From Paracoccus laeviglucosivorans (GTDB taxonomy: Bacteria; Pseudomonadota; Alphaproteobacteria; Rhodobacterales; Rhodobacteraceae): a stretch of DNA of 64,000 nucleotides. Both the position numbers and the translations under genes were made by a program. Below the pieces are notes generated by a model. That model ran no database searches and was not told the origin of the DNA. It was given only the letters and a program-made list of their open reading frames with translations. Positions within the stretch are counted from its first letter, which is position 1, and each line of letters begins with the position of its first letter. Where the stretch lies: NCBI RefSeq assembly GCF_900182695.1, contig NZ_FXTK01000001.1:124001-188000 (forward strand), given 5' to 3'. Below, one piece after another: positions 37,214 to 51,898 of this stretch.

Positions 37214-38296
37214 TCAGCTTGCCGCCAACCAGGCGTTGAAGCGTTCGTTCAGTTCCGCATCATGATCGACCCAGAAATCCAGGTTCGAGGCCAGCGCCGC
37301 TTTCATGTTGTCGGCGAATGTGGGCAGGTTCGGCCCCATCGGGACGTCCGTACCTTCGATATTGCCGACCAGCGCGGCCGCCGATTTGCGCGGCGGGCCG
37401 TAGCTGATGAATTCCGCCGCACGCGCCTGCTGTTCCGGCGCGGTCGAGAAGGCGATAAATTCCTTGGCCGCTTCGGGATGCGGTGCGCCCTTGGGCATCA
37501 CCCAGCCTTCCATCTCATAGATCTGGCCGTCCCACAGGATCTTGAAGGGCTTGCCCTCTTTCTGGGCGGCATCAAAGATACGACCGTTGAAGGCAAAGGC
37601 CATGCTGACTTCGCCATCGGCCAGCAGTTGCGGCGGCTGCGCACCGGCTTCCCACCAGATCACGTCATTCTTGATCGTGGCCAGTTTGGCGAATGCACGA
37701 TCAACGCCTTCGGGCGTGCCCAGCACCTGATAGACATCTGCGGCAGGAACGCCGTCCGCCATCAGCGCCAGTTCCAGATTGAACTTGGCCCCTTTGCGCA
37801 TGGTGCGCTTGCCGGGGAATTTGGCCGTGTCAAAGAAATCGGCGGGCGTTGCGGGCTTGGCATCCGCGAATTTGCCGTCGTCATAGGCGATGATCATCGA
37901 ATAGACGTCAGTGCCGACAAAGCAATCGGTCACGGCGCCTTCGATGAAATCATCGGTCGCTGCCGTGCCGTCCGCCGTGGGCGTCAGGATCGACGGGTCG
38001 ATTTCTTCCAGCAGGCCCTCGTCGCACAGCCGCACCGCATCGGCATATTCGACCGAGGCGACGTCGGCGGTCACGTTACCGGCCTCGACCTGCGCCTTCA
38101 GCGGGGTGGCAGGGTTGTCGGCATCAGCGACGGAAACCTTGATGCCGGTTTTGGCCTCGAACGGCTTGGCATAGGCCTGCACATGGCTGTTGCCATAAGC
38201 GCCGCCCCAGCTAAGCAGGTTCAGTTCCTTGTCCTGCGCCTGCGCGGTCGCAGCGACTGCGATCAGGGCCGAGGTCAGGATAAGCGTGCGTTTCAT
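37214..38296 (-). CDS. ABC importer substrate-binding protein 1 (polyamine type)
   Basis: A 360-residue periplasmic binding protein with a signal peptide (MKRTLILTSALIAVAATAQA). The mature part starts LNLLSWGGAYGNSHVQAYAK; it shares FFDTAKFPGKR, GTPEGVDRAF, WWEAGAQPPQLLADGEVSM and the WLAAS end with the next gene, so the pair arose by tandem duplication. It follows the ATPase gene by 31 bases. Confidence 0.93.
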   Translation of the reverse strand: MKRTLILTSALIAVAATAQAQDKELNLLSWGGAYGNSHVQAYAKPFEAKTGIKVSVADADNPATPLKAQVEAGNVTADVASVEYADAVRLCDEGLLEEIDPSILTPTADGTAATDDFIEGAVTDCFVGTDVYSMIIAYDDGKFADAKPATPADFFDTAKFPGKRTMRKGAKFNLELALMADGVPAADVYQVLGTPEGVDRAFAKLATIKNDVIWWEAGAQPPQLLADGEVSMAFAFNGRIFDAAQKEGKPFKILWDGQIYEMEGWVMPKGAPHPEAAKEFIAFSTAPEQQARAAEFISYGPPRKSAAALVGNIEGTDVPMGPNLPTFADNMKAALASNLDFWVDHDAELNERFNAWLAAS

Positions 38297-38327
38297 GTTT
38301 TTTCCCTGTTATTGCAAAAATCTAATA

Positions 38328-39431
38328 TCAAACCGGGTCCAGCGCGCGGGCATCTTCGGGATGCCAGCCGATGCGGATGGTCTGGCCCGGCGACAGCTTG
38401 GTCTGGCCCAGCGTGTTGCGATACTTCATGACGAAATCGTCCTGCCCCGCGACCTTCAGCCGTGCCCGCAGGATGTCGCCCATATAGACCACGTCGCGCA
38501 CCTCGGCTTCGATCGTATGGGCACCGGCGGGCATCAGGTCGGGCTTGAACTCAACCCGTTCGGGCCGGACCGAGACGGTGGTCGTCTTGCCCGCCTCGCG
38601 GATATTGACTGCCGTTGCATCGATCAGGTCGCCATTGGCAAGTCGCACCAGCGCCTTGTCGCCGTTCAGCTGTTCGATCTGGCCGCGCAGCGCGTTGTTT
38701 TCACCGATGAACCCGGCAACGAAGCTGTTTTCGGGCTGTTCATACAGCACCGGCGGGGGGGCCAATTGTTGAATGCGGCCATCGTTGAACACGGCGATCC
38801 GGTCCGACATGGTCAGCGCCTCGCCCTGATCATGGGTCACATAGACGACCGTGATGCCAAGGCGGTCGTGCAGCGCCTTGATCTCGAACTGCATATGTTC
38901 GCGAAGCTGTTTGTCGAGCGCGCCCAACGGTTCGTCCATCAGGACCAGCTCGGGGTCAAAGACAAGCGCACGGGCCAGCGCGATCCGCTGTTGCTGGCCG
39001 CCCGAAAGCTGCGCGGGACGGCGGTTCTTGAACTTGCCCATCTGCACCATGTCCAGCGCACGGGTCACACGGGTTTCGCGTTCGTCCTTGGACATACCGC
39101 GGACTTCCAGCGGAAAGGACAGGTTTTCCCCCACCGTCATATGCGGAAACAGGGCATAGTTCTGAAACACCATGCCAATGCCACGCTTATGTGGGGGCAC
39201 GTCGTTGATGTTCTTGCCGTTCAGGCGAATCTCGCCATGCGTGGCGGTCTCGAACCCTGCCAGCATCATCAGGCAGGTGGTCTTGCCCGACCCCGACGGC
39301 CCGAGCATGGTCAGAAACTCGCCCTTGCCGATGGTCAGGTTCAGATCCTTAACGACAAGGCTTTGACCGTCATAGCTTTTCTGCACATGATCGAAGACGA
39401 CAAATGCGTCGTTTGCGGCTGAGATTGCCAA
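38328..39431 (-). CDS. ABC importer ATP-binding subunit (PotA-like)
   Basis: A 367-residue ATPase driving the importer. Walker A is GPSGSGKTT, Q-loop VFQNYALFPHMTV, signature LSGGQQQR, Walker B LVLMDEPLGALD, H-loop THDQ, and a C-terminal TOBE region (VSVRPERVEF) typical of PotA/UgpC-type subunits. The start chosen is TTG with AGGGAG eight bases upstream; an ATG 28 codons further up would add an unusual N-terminus. It is the first gene of the operon. Confidence 0.93.
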   Translation of the reverse strand: MAISAANDAFVVFDHVQKSYDGQSLVVKDLNLTIGKGEFLTMLGPSGSGKTTCLMMLAGFETATHGEIRLNGKNINDVPPHKRGIGMVFQNYALFPHMTVGENLSFPLEVRGMSKDERETRVTRALDMVQMGKFKNRRPAQLSGGQQQRIALARALVFDPELVLMDEPLGALDKQLREHMQFEIKALHDRLGITVVYVTHDQGEALTMSDRIAVFNDGRIQQLAPPPVLYEQPENSFVAGFIGENNALRGQIEQLNGDKALVRLANGDLIDATAVNIREAGKTTTVSVRPERVEFKPDLMPAGAHTIEAEVRDVVYMGDILRARLKVAGQDDFVMKYRNTLGQTKLSPGQTIRIGWHPEDARALDPV

Positions 39432-39865
39432 GTGCGGGGCTCCCTGTTCTGTGGTTCTTGTTCCGCCAGTCAAAATTATGCGGCGGTTCGGGCGCATTGC
39501 AACTGACATGTGCAACTACGCCCCAGAGGAATGGTCCTGCCTAATTTTCATGCAAGCAGATTTGCGGGACGGTTTGTCTGCTCTGCTGGATCATAGAAAA
39601 CCGCAAAAGAACCATGTGTAATGGATTGCAATCGACGCGCCGCCCTCGCTGCCCAAAGACAAGGCAGATGCTGGGCGGCACAACTTATTGGCGACTAAGC
39701 CTTCGGGCACTGTCGCAAGCGTTCTGCACGCCTGTCGCAGATAAAACTTTGGTATTGCGCATCAGGCAGCCCAAACGACAAATAACCCGCGCAAAACGGG
39801 ACATGGTAAAAGGTGTGGGATCTGTAGGGTGGCGGCAGGCAACGCCCGCTCTGCCGTATGCTAAA
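39432..39865. promoter_or_regulatory. Upstream region of the ABC importer (no gene)
   Basis: A 434-base stretch without a convincing gene, holding the importer promoter. The visible structure is a direct repeat TGCAACT-N6-TGCAACT at 39498-39517, about 67-86 bases before the ATPase start, a possible operator. Short reading frames here look like chance, and one runs through the tRNA-Leu gene. Confidence 0.4.
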
Positions 39866-39952
39866 TGGTGCGGTCGAGAAGACTCGAACTTCCACTCCGG
39901 TTAAGGAACAGCGACCTCAACGCTGCGCGTCTACCAATTCCGCCACGACCGC
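39866..39952 (-). tRNA. tRNA-Leu (anticodon GAG)
   Basis: A class II tRNA on the minus strand: acceptor GCGGTCG/CGACCGC, anticodon stem CAGCG/CGCTG around TTGAGGT (anticodon GAG), a long variable arm (TTCCTTAACCGGAG region), T-loop TTCGAGT and encoded CCA. Confidence 0.96.
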
Positions 39953-40024
39953 ACGTAGCAAGCCGCCTGTTAGACGGTTGCGCGGCGGATGAAAAGGACA
40001 ATTTCATTCGCCGCGCATATTTTT

Positions 40025-43762
<3,738 letters not shown>

Positions 43763-43907
43763 GACGGACTCCGGGCAGGTTCAGGCCACTCATATAGGGG
43801 CTGAGGGTGTTTTAGGGAAATTCAACATCCGCACAATGATCATGCAGCAAATTCATGATGACAGTGGCCCTCTTGCGGCGGCAGCGGATTGGGGCCAAAT
43901 GGCGCGT

Positions 43908-44564
43908 ATGACCGAATGGATCACCGCCCCCGGATTGACCGATTATGCGCAGGCCACCGCCTTCATGGAGGCGCGTGCCACAGCCATCGCGGCAGGCGAG
44001 GCCGAGGAACTGATCTGGCTGGTCGAACATCCGCCGCTTTACACCGCAGGCACCAGCGCCAAATCCGCCGATCTGCTGTCCGCGCAGTTTCCGGTCCATG
44101 AAACCGGGCGCGGCGGGCAATATACCTATCACGGGCCGGGTCAGCGGGTGATTTACGTCATGCTGGACCTGAACCGCCGGGGCCGCGACATCCGCGCCTT
44201 TGTCAAAGGGCTGGAAAGCTGGGTCATCGACGCGCTTGCCGAATTCGCCCTGACTGGTGAAATCCGCGATGGTCGCGTGGGCGTCTGGATCGCGCGGCCC
44301 GACAAGGCTCCGCTGCCCGATGGCACCATGCGCGAAGACAAGATCGCGGCCATCGGGGTCAAGCTGCGCAAATGGGTCAGCTTCCACGGCATTTCGATCA
44401 ATGTCGAACCGGACCTGAACCATTATGCGGGAATCGTTCCTTGCGGCATCGCGGGCCATGGGGTGACCAGCCTTGTCGATCTGGGCCGCCCGGTCGAAAT
44501 GGCCGATCTGGACGTCGCGCTGCGCCGCACGTTCACGCAGAATTTCCCGCCGCTTTCCGCCTGA
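43908..44564 (+). CDS. lipB: Octanoyl-ACP:protein octanoyltransferase
   Basis: A 218-residue enzyme that moves octanoate from ACP to lipoyl domains. Family motifs are [55 protein letters not shown] and the active-site cysteine in [13 protein letters not shown]. The frame is open for 77 more codons upstream; this start gives the usual length, although an ATG three codons earlier is also possible and neither has a strong ribosome site. Divergent from metH. Confidence 0.93.
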   Translation: MTEWITAPGLTDYAQATAFMEARATAIAAGEAEELIWLVEHPPLYTAGTSAKSADLLSAQFPVHETGRGGQYTYHGPGQRVIYVMLDLNRRGRDIRAFVKGLESWVIDALAEFALTGEIRDGRVGVWIARPDKAPLPDGTMREDKIAAIGVKLRKWVSFHGISINVEPDLNHYAGIVPCGIAGHGVTSLVDLGRPVEMADLDVALRRTFTQNFPPLSA

Positions 44565-44574
44565 ATTCGGCGCA

Positions 44575-44661
44575 CCTGCAAACGATTACATTTTAGTGCT
44601 TGCAGGATGTGCGACCTTTTGGTCGTATCCAGCCAGGGTTGACCCATGCTAGCCGTCAACC
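44575..44661. promoter_or_regulatory. Three stacked inverted repeats upstream of cycA
   Basis: The gap between lipB and cycA holds CCTGCAA-N18-TTGCAGG (44575-44606), a small hairpin CGACC-TTTT-GGTCG (44612-44625) and GGTTGAC-N11-GTCAACC (44637-44661). The first may be a terminator-like stem after lipB; the last has the form of a transcription-factor operator. The cycA Shine-Dalgarno GAGGAAGAA follows. Confidence 0.45.
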
Positions 44662-44717
44662 TCAGGGAGGGGAGAGGTCCCATCCGTTTTCTGGAAAACG
44701 ACCTATGAGGAAGAACC

Positions 44718-45215
44718 ATGAAGATCGCAATCTACGCCACGCTTGCCGCAGCGACGTTTGCGCTGCCCGCCGTGGCTCAGGATGCTGCCAATGGCGAAAA
44801 AGAGTTCCGCAAGTGCAAAGCCTGCCACATGATCCAGTCGCCTGATGGCACCGATGTGGTGAAGGGCGGCAAGACGGGGCCGAACCTTTTCAATATCGTC
44901 GGGCGCAAGGCTGGCACGCAGGAAGGTTTCAAATATTCCGACGCACTGGTGAAACTGGGCGAGGCCGGTGAGGTCTGGACCCCGGAAGATCTGGCGGGCT
45001 ACATCACCGACCCCAACAAATATGTCGAGGAAAAGGTCGGCGACAAATCCCTCAAGACCAAAATGACCTTCAAGATGGCCAAGAACCAGGCCGATGTGGT
45101 CGCTTTCCTGGCCCAGCATTCACCCGATGCGGGCGGCGCGGCACCTGCCGCAGATGCGGCCCCCGCAGCAGCGGATGCCCCAGCCGCCGAGCCTGCCGCC
45201 CCCGCCTCGAACTAA
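44718..45215 (+). CDS. cycA: Periplasmic cytochrome c (c550 type)
   Basis: A 165-residue class I c-type cytochrome with signal peptide MKIAIYATLAAATFALPAVA and haem-binding CKACH right after it; the axial methionine is probably in KTKMTFKMAKNQADVV. It closely resembles P. denitrificans cytochrome c550, an electron carrier between the bc1 complex and terminal oxidases or denitrification enzymes. The last 27 residues form an Ala/Pro-rich tail. Its position before ctaD matches Paracoccus. Confidence 0.94.
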   Translation: MKIAIYATLAAATFALPAVAQDAANGEKEFRKCKACHMIQSPDGTDVVKGGKTGPNLFNIVGRKAGTQEGFKYSDALVKLGEAGEVWTPEDLAGYITDPNKYVEEKVGDKSLKTKMTFKMAKNQADVVAFLAQHSPDAGGAAPAADAAPAAADAPAAEPAAPASN

Positions 45216-45261
45216 GGGACTCGGGCGCAATCTGTCGCGACCGGGCCACAGACGCGGACCA

Positions 45262-45291
45262 GACCGGAGCTTGAAGGGAGATGCTCCGGTC
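45262..45291 (+). other. Hairpin between cycA and ctaD
   Basis: GACCGGAGC and GCTCCGGTC form a perfect 9-bp stem with a 12-base loop in the 169-base gap. There is no T-run. It may stabilise the cycA message or cause partial termination before ctaD. Confidence 0.5.
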
Positions 45292-45324
45292 GCCACGATT
45301 GCCGGTCGCAAGATTGTGTTCTAG

Positions 45325-47060
<1,736 letters not shown>

Positions 47061-47061
<1 letters not shown>

Positions 47062-47537
47062 TGCCATATACATGGCAAGACACGGCCCCGGAGGATTCCG
47101 GGGCCGTTTTGCGTATCTGGCCGCATCGCTCGCTGCCGCCGGGCGGTTTTGCATGGGTCATCGGACTGACGGCGGGATTTCTGGCGCTGCCGCTGCTGGC
47201 CGTCATCGGATCGGACGTGCTGTGGGGGCTGCTGCCCTTTGCGGCGCTGGCGGTCTGGGCGTTATGGCGCGCGCTTCGCCACAGCTATCGCGCCCCGTCC
47301 GAGGAAATGCGCCTGACCCGCGACAGTCTGACGCTGATCCGTCGTGATCCGGGTCGGGCGGATCGGGTCTGGCGCACCAACCCATATTGGGTGCGTGCAA
47401 GCCTGCGTTCCGATGGCCCGGTCGAGGACTACCTTGTCCTGACCGATGGCCAACGCGAGATTGAGCTTGGCGCATTTCTTTCCCCGGATGAGCGCGTGGC
47501 ACTGCATCGCGAATTGTCGGGGCGGCTTGGTCATTGA
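47061..47537 (+). CDS. DUF2244 family membrane protein
   Basis: A 158-residue protein with two adjacent hydrophobic helices (about residues 28-70) and a soluble C-terminal domain, matching the DUF2244 pattern common in alphaproteobacteria. Function unknown. The start overlaps the ctaD stop, so it is likely co-translated with the oxidase subunit and may have a role in oxidase or membrane biology; that is inference from position. Confidence 0.82.
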
Positions 47538-47538
47538 C

Positions 47539-47561
47539 GGGGGCCGCGCATGACGGCCCCC
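47539..47561. terminator. Hairpin between convergent genes (putative bidirectional terminator)
   Basis: GGGGGCCG and CGGCCCCC form an 8-bp stem with a 7-base loop exactly between the stops of the DUF2244 gene and the MscS gene. No T-run follows on either side. Confidence 0.5.
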
Positions 47562-47569
47562 ATCCTGGA

Positions 47570-48907
47570 TCAGCTTGCGGCGGCTACCCCGGTTGGCGGA
47601 GCCACGACCGGGGGTGCGCCCGCCTCGACCTCTTCCATGCCTGCACGGTCCAGCGCGTCTTTGACCTCGCGCGTCAGATCCCAATAGACGGCCCAGTAAT
47701 TTTCGCTTTTCGTCCACGGACGCAGGATGAATTCGACCCCGCTATCGGTCAGCGCGTTGACGCGGACCACCGGCTCAGGTTCGGACAGGACCAGCGCGTG
47801 ACTGCGTACGACCTTTTCCAGCTCCGCCTGCGCGCGGGCGATCGGCGTCTTATAGGACACGCCGAACATCAGATCGACGCGCCGCGTCTCGCTGGCGGTC
47901 GAATTGGTGATGACGTTCCCCCAGACCGAGGAATTCGGCACCACGACGATCTGATTGTCGGGCGTGATCACAGTCGTCGATACGATCGAGACATCGCGCA
48001 CCGTGCCGCTGACGCCGCCGATGTCAACGCTGTCGCCTTCGTCAAAGGGGCGGTTGACCATGATCATCAGCCCCGATGCAAGGTTGCCCAAGGTCTGCTG
48101 CATCGCAAAGGCCAGAATGAAGGACGCACCACCGATCAGCGCGAATAGCGGCGTGATATTCACCCCCAGCGCAGCCAGCACCACCATCAGACCGATGGCC
48201 AGCGTCAGCCAATAGGCCGCCAGCGCCGAAAACCCGACCAGCAGCTTTGAGAAATTCGGAATGCGCCCGGCCCAGTGACGCACCGTGCGCCGCACCAGCC
48301 GCGCCAGCAGCAAAAGCCCAAGAAACGACGCAAGCACGATCCCCACATTGGTCGCGACCCGCAGACCGCCATCGGCCGAAACCACCCATGACGTGGCCTG
48401 CGCCAGCAGCGTGCGCCAGTCGGTATTGCGGGTTTCCTCGACGATGATGGCGCTGCGATAGGTGCGATACCCGGCGATCTTGGCGGCGTCGCCGCCTTTC
48501 AGCTCCCATGCATCCAGAATGGTCGAATACTTGTCGAAAAGCGCACGGCGGCTTTCCGTCACCTCGGTCAGGCGGGCGCGGGCGGCTTCCTCGACCAGCT
48601 CGGCGCTGGTGTTGTTGATGCGGATCTGTTCATCGACCACATCGACCGTGCTGGCACGGACAATGGCCAGCCAATCGGCAGAAAGCTTTTCCAGCTCCTC
48701 GGCGGTCAGGGGGATCAGACGCAGCGTCAGCGTGGCCGCGTCAATGTTTGGATTTTCCAGACCGTCCAGCTCTCCGGCCTCAGCCTCCGGGGCGGGGGCG
48801 GCGGCGACCGCCTCGGCAGGCGCGGCATCCTGAGCGTGGACTGGCAGCGTCGCCAGAAAAAGTATGGCCACCAGCGCGGTGGTCAAAAACCTTGCAATCG
48901 TAAACAC
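47570..48907 (-). CDS. MscS family mechanosensitive ion channel
   Basis: A 445-residue inner-membrane channel that opens on membrane tension to release solutes. A signal peptide ends near LPVHAQD; a periplasmic helical domain, several helices, and the MscS core follow (QTLGNLASGLMIMVNRPFDE, VDIGGVSGTVRDVSIVSTTV, VPNSSVWGNVITN). The start chosen is GTG with AAAGGGA in front, which places the signal sequence directly at the N-terminus; a TTG nine codons upstream is the alternative. Tail ends in Pro/Ala-rich sequence. Confidence 0.92.
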   Translation of the reverse strand: MFTIARFLTTALVAILFLATLPVHAQDAAPAEAVAAAPAPEAEAGELDGLENPNIDAATLTLRLIPLTAEELEKLSADWLAIVRASTVDVVDEQIRINNTSAELVEEAARARLTEVTESRRALFDKYSTILDAWELKGGDAAKIAGYRTYRSAIIVEETRNTDWRTLLAQATSWVVSADGGLRVATNVGIVLASFLGLLLLARLVRRTVRHWAGRIPNFSKLLVGFSALAAYWLTLAIGLMVVLAALGVNITPLFALIGGASFILAFAMQQTLGNLASGLMIMVNRPFDEGDSVDIGGVSGTVRDVSIVSTTVITPDNQIVVVPNSSVWGNVITNSTASETRRVDLMFGVSYKTPIARAQAELEKVVRSHALVLSEPEPVVRVNALTDSGVEFILRPWTKSENYWAVYWDLTREVKDALDRAGMEEVEAGAPPVVAPPTGVAAAS

Positions 48908-49046
48908 CTTGGCTGTCCCTTTGCTGCCAATCAACTTGGCGCAGATTAGCGGGCTTGTGTCACAGCCATTTTACGGCCAAAGCCAAGCACGAAATGGTTG
49001 CGAACTGCCGCTGCGAGCGCGCCGGAAAACGCATTCGGCACGTGGT

Positions 49047-49280
49047 ATGTATAGCGACACCCTGACCGATCTTTTCTTGGCTGCCATCGCGGTTTGTGTG
49101 CTGGCGATCCTTGGGACTGGCCTGATCTTGCTTTGGCGCGGCCAGTTGGCGCCGTCCGGCAAACGTTTGGTGCGCCATATCCTGATCGGGATGGTTTTTG
49201 TGCTGGTGCTGGCGGCGGTGCGTTTCGGTTTCACCCACCCCGACCGTTCAATCGGTATCCCCGCAAGGCCGCTGCGATAA
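49047..49280 (+). CDS. Small hypothetical two-helix membrane protein
   Basis: A 77-residue ORF with two clear hydrophobic helices, around residues 6-28 and 42-63, joined by a basic loop. The ribosome site is weak. It ends six bases before a strong terminator, which supports a transcribed gene. No family recognised. Confidence 0.5.
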   Translation: MYSDTLTDLFLAAIAVCVLAILGTGLILLWRGQLAPSGKRLVRHILIGMVFVLVLAAVRFGFTHPDRSIGIPARPLR

Positions 49281-49285
49281 CAAAA

Positions 49286-49320
49286 AAAGGCCCGCGTGAT
49301 GCGGGCCTTTCGGGTTTTTT
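49286..49320. terminator. Strong bidirectional intrinsic terminator
   Basis: AAAGGCCCGC and GCGGGCCTTT form a perfect 10-bp stem with a GTGAT loop. T-rich sequence follows on the plus strand (ending in six T) and a run of seven A before it gives T-rich sequence on the minus strand. It serves the convergent small membrane-protein gene and the FAD/GcvT gene. Confidence 0.9.
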
Positions 49321-49328
49321 AGCAAGGA

Positions 49329-51824
49329 TCAGCCGTCGATGCGGATGACCTTGTTTTCCGGGTCATAGGGGCTGTCTTCGGTCACGGTGACCTCCCAAAG
49401 CTGGCGCTGCATCCGCACTTTCAGCTTGGTGCCCGGCTCGGCCAGATCGGGACGGACATAGCCCATGCCGATGGATTTTCCGAAGGCCGCAGACCAACCG
49501 CCCGAGGTCAGACGACCGATCCTGGTCGCGCCGTCTTCGGTATAAAGCGCCTCGCGGCCCCACGGATCGGCGTCAGAGGGACCGTCGATCAGCACGGTCA
49601 CGCATTTGAAGCGCACGCCGGTGTCCAGCATCGCCTGCTTGCCGCGGAATTCCTTGCCCAGATCGACGAAGCGGTCCAGACCGGCTTCCAGCGGGGTCGC
49701 GTCGCGGCCCAGTTCGGTGCCGAAGGCGCGATAGGATTTCTCCTGACGCAGCCAGTTCTGGGCACGGGCGCCGACCAGCTTCATGCCGTGCTTTTCACCG
49801 GCAGCGACCAGTTGATCCCACAGGTAGCGGCCGAACTCGATCGGGAAATGCAGTTCCCAGCCCAGCTCGCCGGTATAGGCGACGCGGATGGCGCGGACCG
49901 GGCACATGCCCAGCTCGATGTCGCGCATCGACAGCCACGGAAAGCGCTTGTTGCCCAGCACTGTTTCCGGATCGGCATCGCGGACGATTTCCTTCAGGAT
50001 GTCGCGCGATTTCGGGCCCGCAATGGCATAGACGCCCCATTGCGTGGTGATGTCCTGCACGATGACCTGGCCGAACTCGCCTTCCATTTCCTGCGCAAGT
50101 TTTTTCAGGTTGTCGCCATCATAGTCCGTCCATGCACCGGCCGAGATCAGGTAGTAGTCATCTTCCTTCATGCGGACGATGGTGAACTCGGTATGCGTGG
50201 TGCCGGTCTCGGTCAGCGCATAGGTCAGGTTGATGCGACCGACCTTGGGCAGCTTGTTGGCGGTGAACCAGTCCAGGAATGCCGTCGCGCCTTCGCCGTA
50301 AACCCGGTGCTTGGTGAACGCCGAGGCGTCGATCAGGCCCGCAGTGTTGCGGATCGCCTCGGCTTCGGCCTTGGCATGTTCCCACCAGCCGCCGCGACGG
50401 AAGCTGCGCGCGGCATGGTCGTCGAAACCGACCGGCGCGTAATAGTTCGGACGCTCCCAGCCATTGACCTGGCCGAATTGCGCGCCGGCGGCTGCCTGAC
50501 GGTCATAGGCCGGAGCGGTGCGCAGCGGACGGGCCGCTTCGCGCTCTTCGTCGGGGTGGTGCAGGATGAAGACGTGCTCATAGCATTCTTCGTTCTTCTT
50601 GACGCCGTATTCGGTGGTCATCCAGCGGCCATAACGACGCGGGTCCAGCGACGCCATGTCGATTTCGGCTTCGCCCTGCGTCATCATCTGCGCCAGATAA
50701 TGGCCGACGCCACCCGCAGCGGTGATGCCGAAGCTGAAGCCTTCGGCCAGCCACATATTGCGCAGGCCCGGTGCGGGACCGACCAGCGGGTTGCCGTCGG
50801 GGGTGTAGCAGATCGGGCCGTTGAAGTCGTCTTTCAGACCAACCGTTTCCGAGGACGGCAGACGGTGGATCATCGACATGTATTCTTCTTCGATGCGCTC
50901 CAGATCCAGCGGGAACAGGTCGGCACGGAAGCTGTCGGGCACGCCGTAAGGGAAGCGCGCGGGGGCGCCTGCCTCATAGGGGCCAAGGATCCAGCCGCCG
51001 CGTTCCTCGCGGACATACCACTTGGCGTCGGCATCGCGCAGGACCGGATGTTCGGGGTTTCCGGCGGCGCGCCAAGCCAGCAAGGCGGGGTCGGGCTCGG
51101 TCACGACGAACTGATGTTCGACCGGGATCGCGGGGATCTTGATGCCCAGCAGACGGGCGGTGCGTTGGGCGTGGTTGCCGGTCGCGGTCACGACATGTTC
51201 GGCGCGGATCTCGAAGATCTCGCCCGAGGGGATCAGGTTGCCGCCCTTTTCGATCATCTTTTCGCAGGTGACGATCCATTCGTCGCCGGTCCATTTGTAA
51301 CCGTTGACCTGGATCTTGCGCTCAATCGTGCAGTTCGCCATCCGTGCGGCGCGGGCCATCGCCTGCGTCACGTCGGCGGGGTTGATATAGCCGTCGGTCG
51401 GGTGGAACAGCGCACCTTTCAGACCATCGACATTGACCAGCGGCCAGCGTTCCTTGATCTGCGCGGGCGTCATGAATTCATGCGGGACGTTCACGGTTTC
51501 CGCGATCGAGGAATACAGCTCGAATTCGTCCATCCGGTCCTGGGTCTGCGCCATGCGCAGGTTGCCGCAGCGGGTAAAGCCTGCGTTCAGGCCGGTTTCC
51601 GCCTCAAGGCCCGCATAAAGCTCGACCGAGTATTTGTGGATGTGGCTGGTCGCGTAACCCATGTTGAACAAAGGCAGCAGACCGGCGGCATGCCAGGTCG
51701 AACCGGCCGTCAACTCGTCACGTTCGACCAGCATGGTGTCCCAGCCTGCGCGCGCAAGGTGCAGCGCGATGCCGCAGCCAACCGCGCCGCCTCCGACCAC
51801 CAGGGCCTTCACATGGGTTTTCAT
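49329..51824 (-). CDS. GcvT-type FAD-dependent oxidoreductase (dimethylglycine/sarcosine dehydrogenase-like)
   Basis: An 831-residue two-part enzyme. The N-terminal half is a DAO-type FAD domain (VVGGGAVGCGIALHL at 9-23, STWHAAGL for covalent or tight FAD contact), and the C-terminal half is a folate-binding GcvT-like aminomethyltransferase domain (SRDILKE, GELGWELHFPIE). Members demethylate dimethylglycine, sarcosine or related N-methyl compounds, passing the one-carbon unit to tetrahydrofolate. The true substrate is uncertain. AAAAGGAG precedes the chosen ATG. A terminator follows the gene. Confidence 0.9.
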   Translation of the reverse strand: MKTHVKALVVGGGAVGCGIALHLARAGWDTMLVERDELTAGSTWHAAGLLPLFNMGYATSHIHKYSVELYAGLEAETGLNAGFTRCGNLRMAQTQDRMDEFELYSSIAETVNVPHEFMTPAQIKERWPLVNVDGLKGALFHPTDGYINPADVTQAMARAARMANCTIERKIQVNGYKWTGDEWIVTCEKMIEKGGNLIPSGEIFEIRAEHVVTATGNHAQRTARLLGIKIPAIPVEHQFVVTEPDPALLAWRAAGNPEHPVLRDADAKWYVREERGGWILGPYEAGAPARFPYGVPDSFRADLFPLDLERIEEEYMSMIHRLPSSETVGLKDDFNGPICYTPDGNPLVGPAPGLRNMWLAEGFSFGITAAGGVGHYLAQMMTQGEAEIDMASLDPRRYGRWMTTEYGVKKNEECYEHVFILHHPDEEREAARPLRTAPAYDRQAAAGAQFGQVNGWERPNYYAPVGFDDHAARSFRRGGWWEHAKAEAEAIRNTAGLIDASAFTKHRVYGEGATAFLDWFTANKLPKVGRINLTYALTETGTTHTEFTIVRMKEDDYYLISAGAWTDYDGDNLKKLAQEMEGEFGQVIVQDITTQWGVYAIAGPKSRDILKEIVRDADPETVLGNKRFPWLSMRDIELGMCPVRAIRVAYTGELGWELHFPIEFGRYLWDQLVAAGEKHGMKLVGARAQNWLRQEKSYRAFGTELGRDATPLEAGLDRFVDLGKEFRGKQAMLDTGVRFKCVTVLIDGPSDADPWGREALYTEDGATRIGRLTSGGWSAAFGKSIGMGYVRPDLAEPGTKLKVRMQRQLWEVTVTEDSPYDPENKVIRIDG

Positions 51825-51898
51825 GGCAAGCGACTCCTTTTCGCGCGTGGCTACCGTTCGCGATTTCTGCCAGAGCCTATGTAAGCTGGCATGATTTC

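Noticed and set aside
39614..39904. Plus-strand 96-codon frame before tRNA-Leu
   Set aside because: It runs through the antisense of the tRNA-Leu gene and its C-terminus is only the translated tRNA.
43763..43907. Possible cobalamin or S-adenosylhomocysteine riboswitch before metH
   Set aside because: The gap is short and I could not match any conserved riboswitch core in it.
49788..51884. Open frame of 698 codons on the plus strand across the FAD/GcvT gene
   Set aside because: Antisense shadow; the minus-strand frame has FAD and GcvT motifs and a ribosome site.
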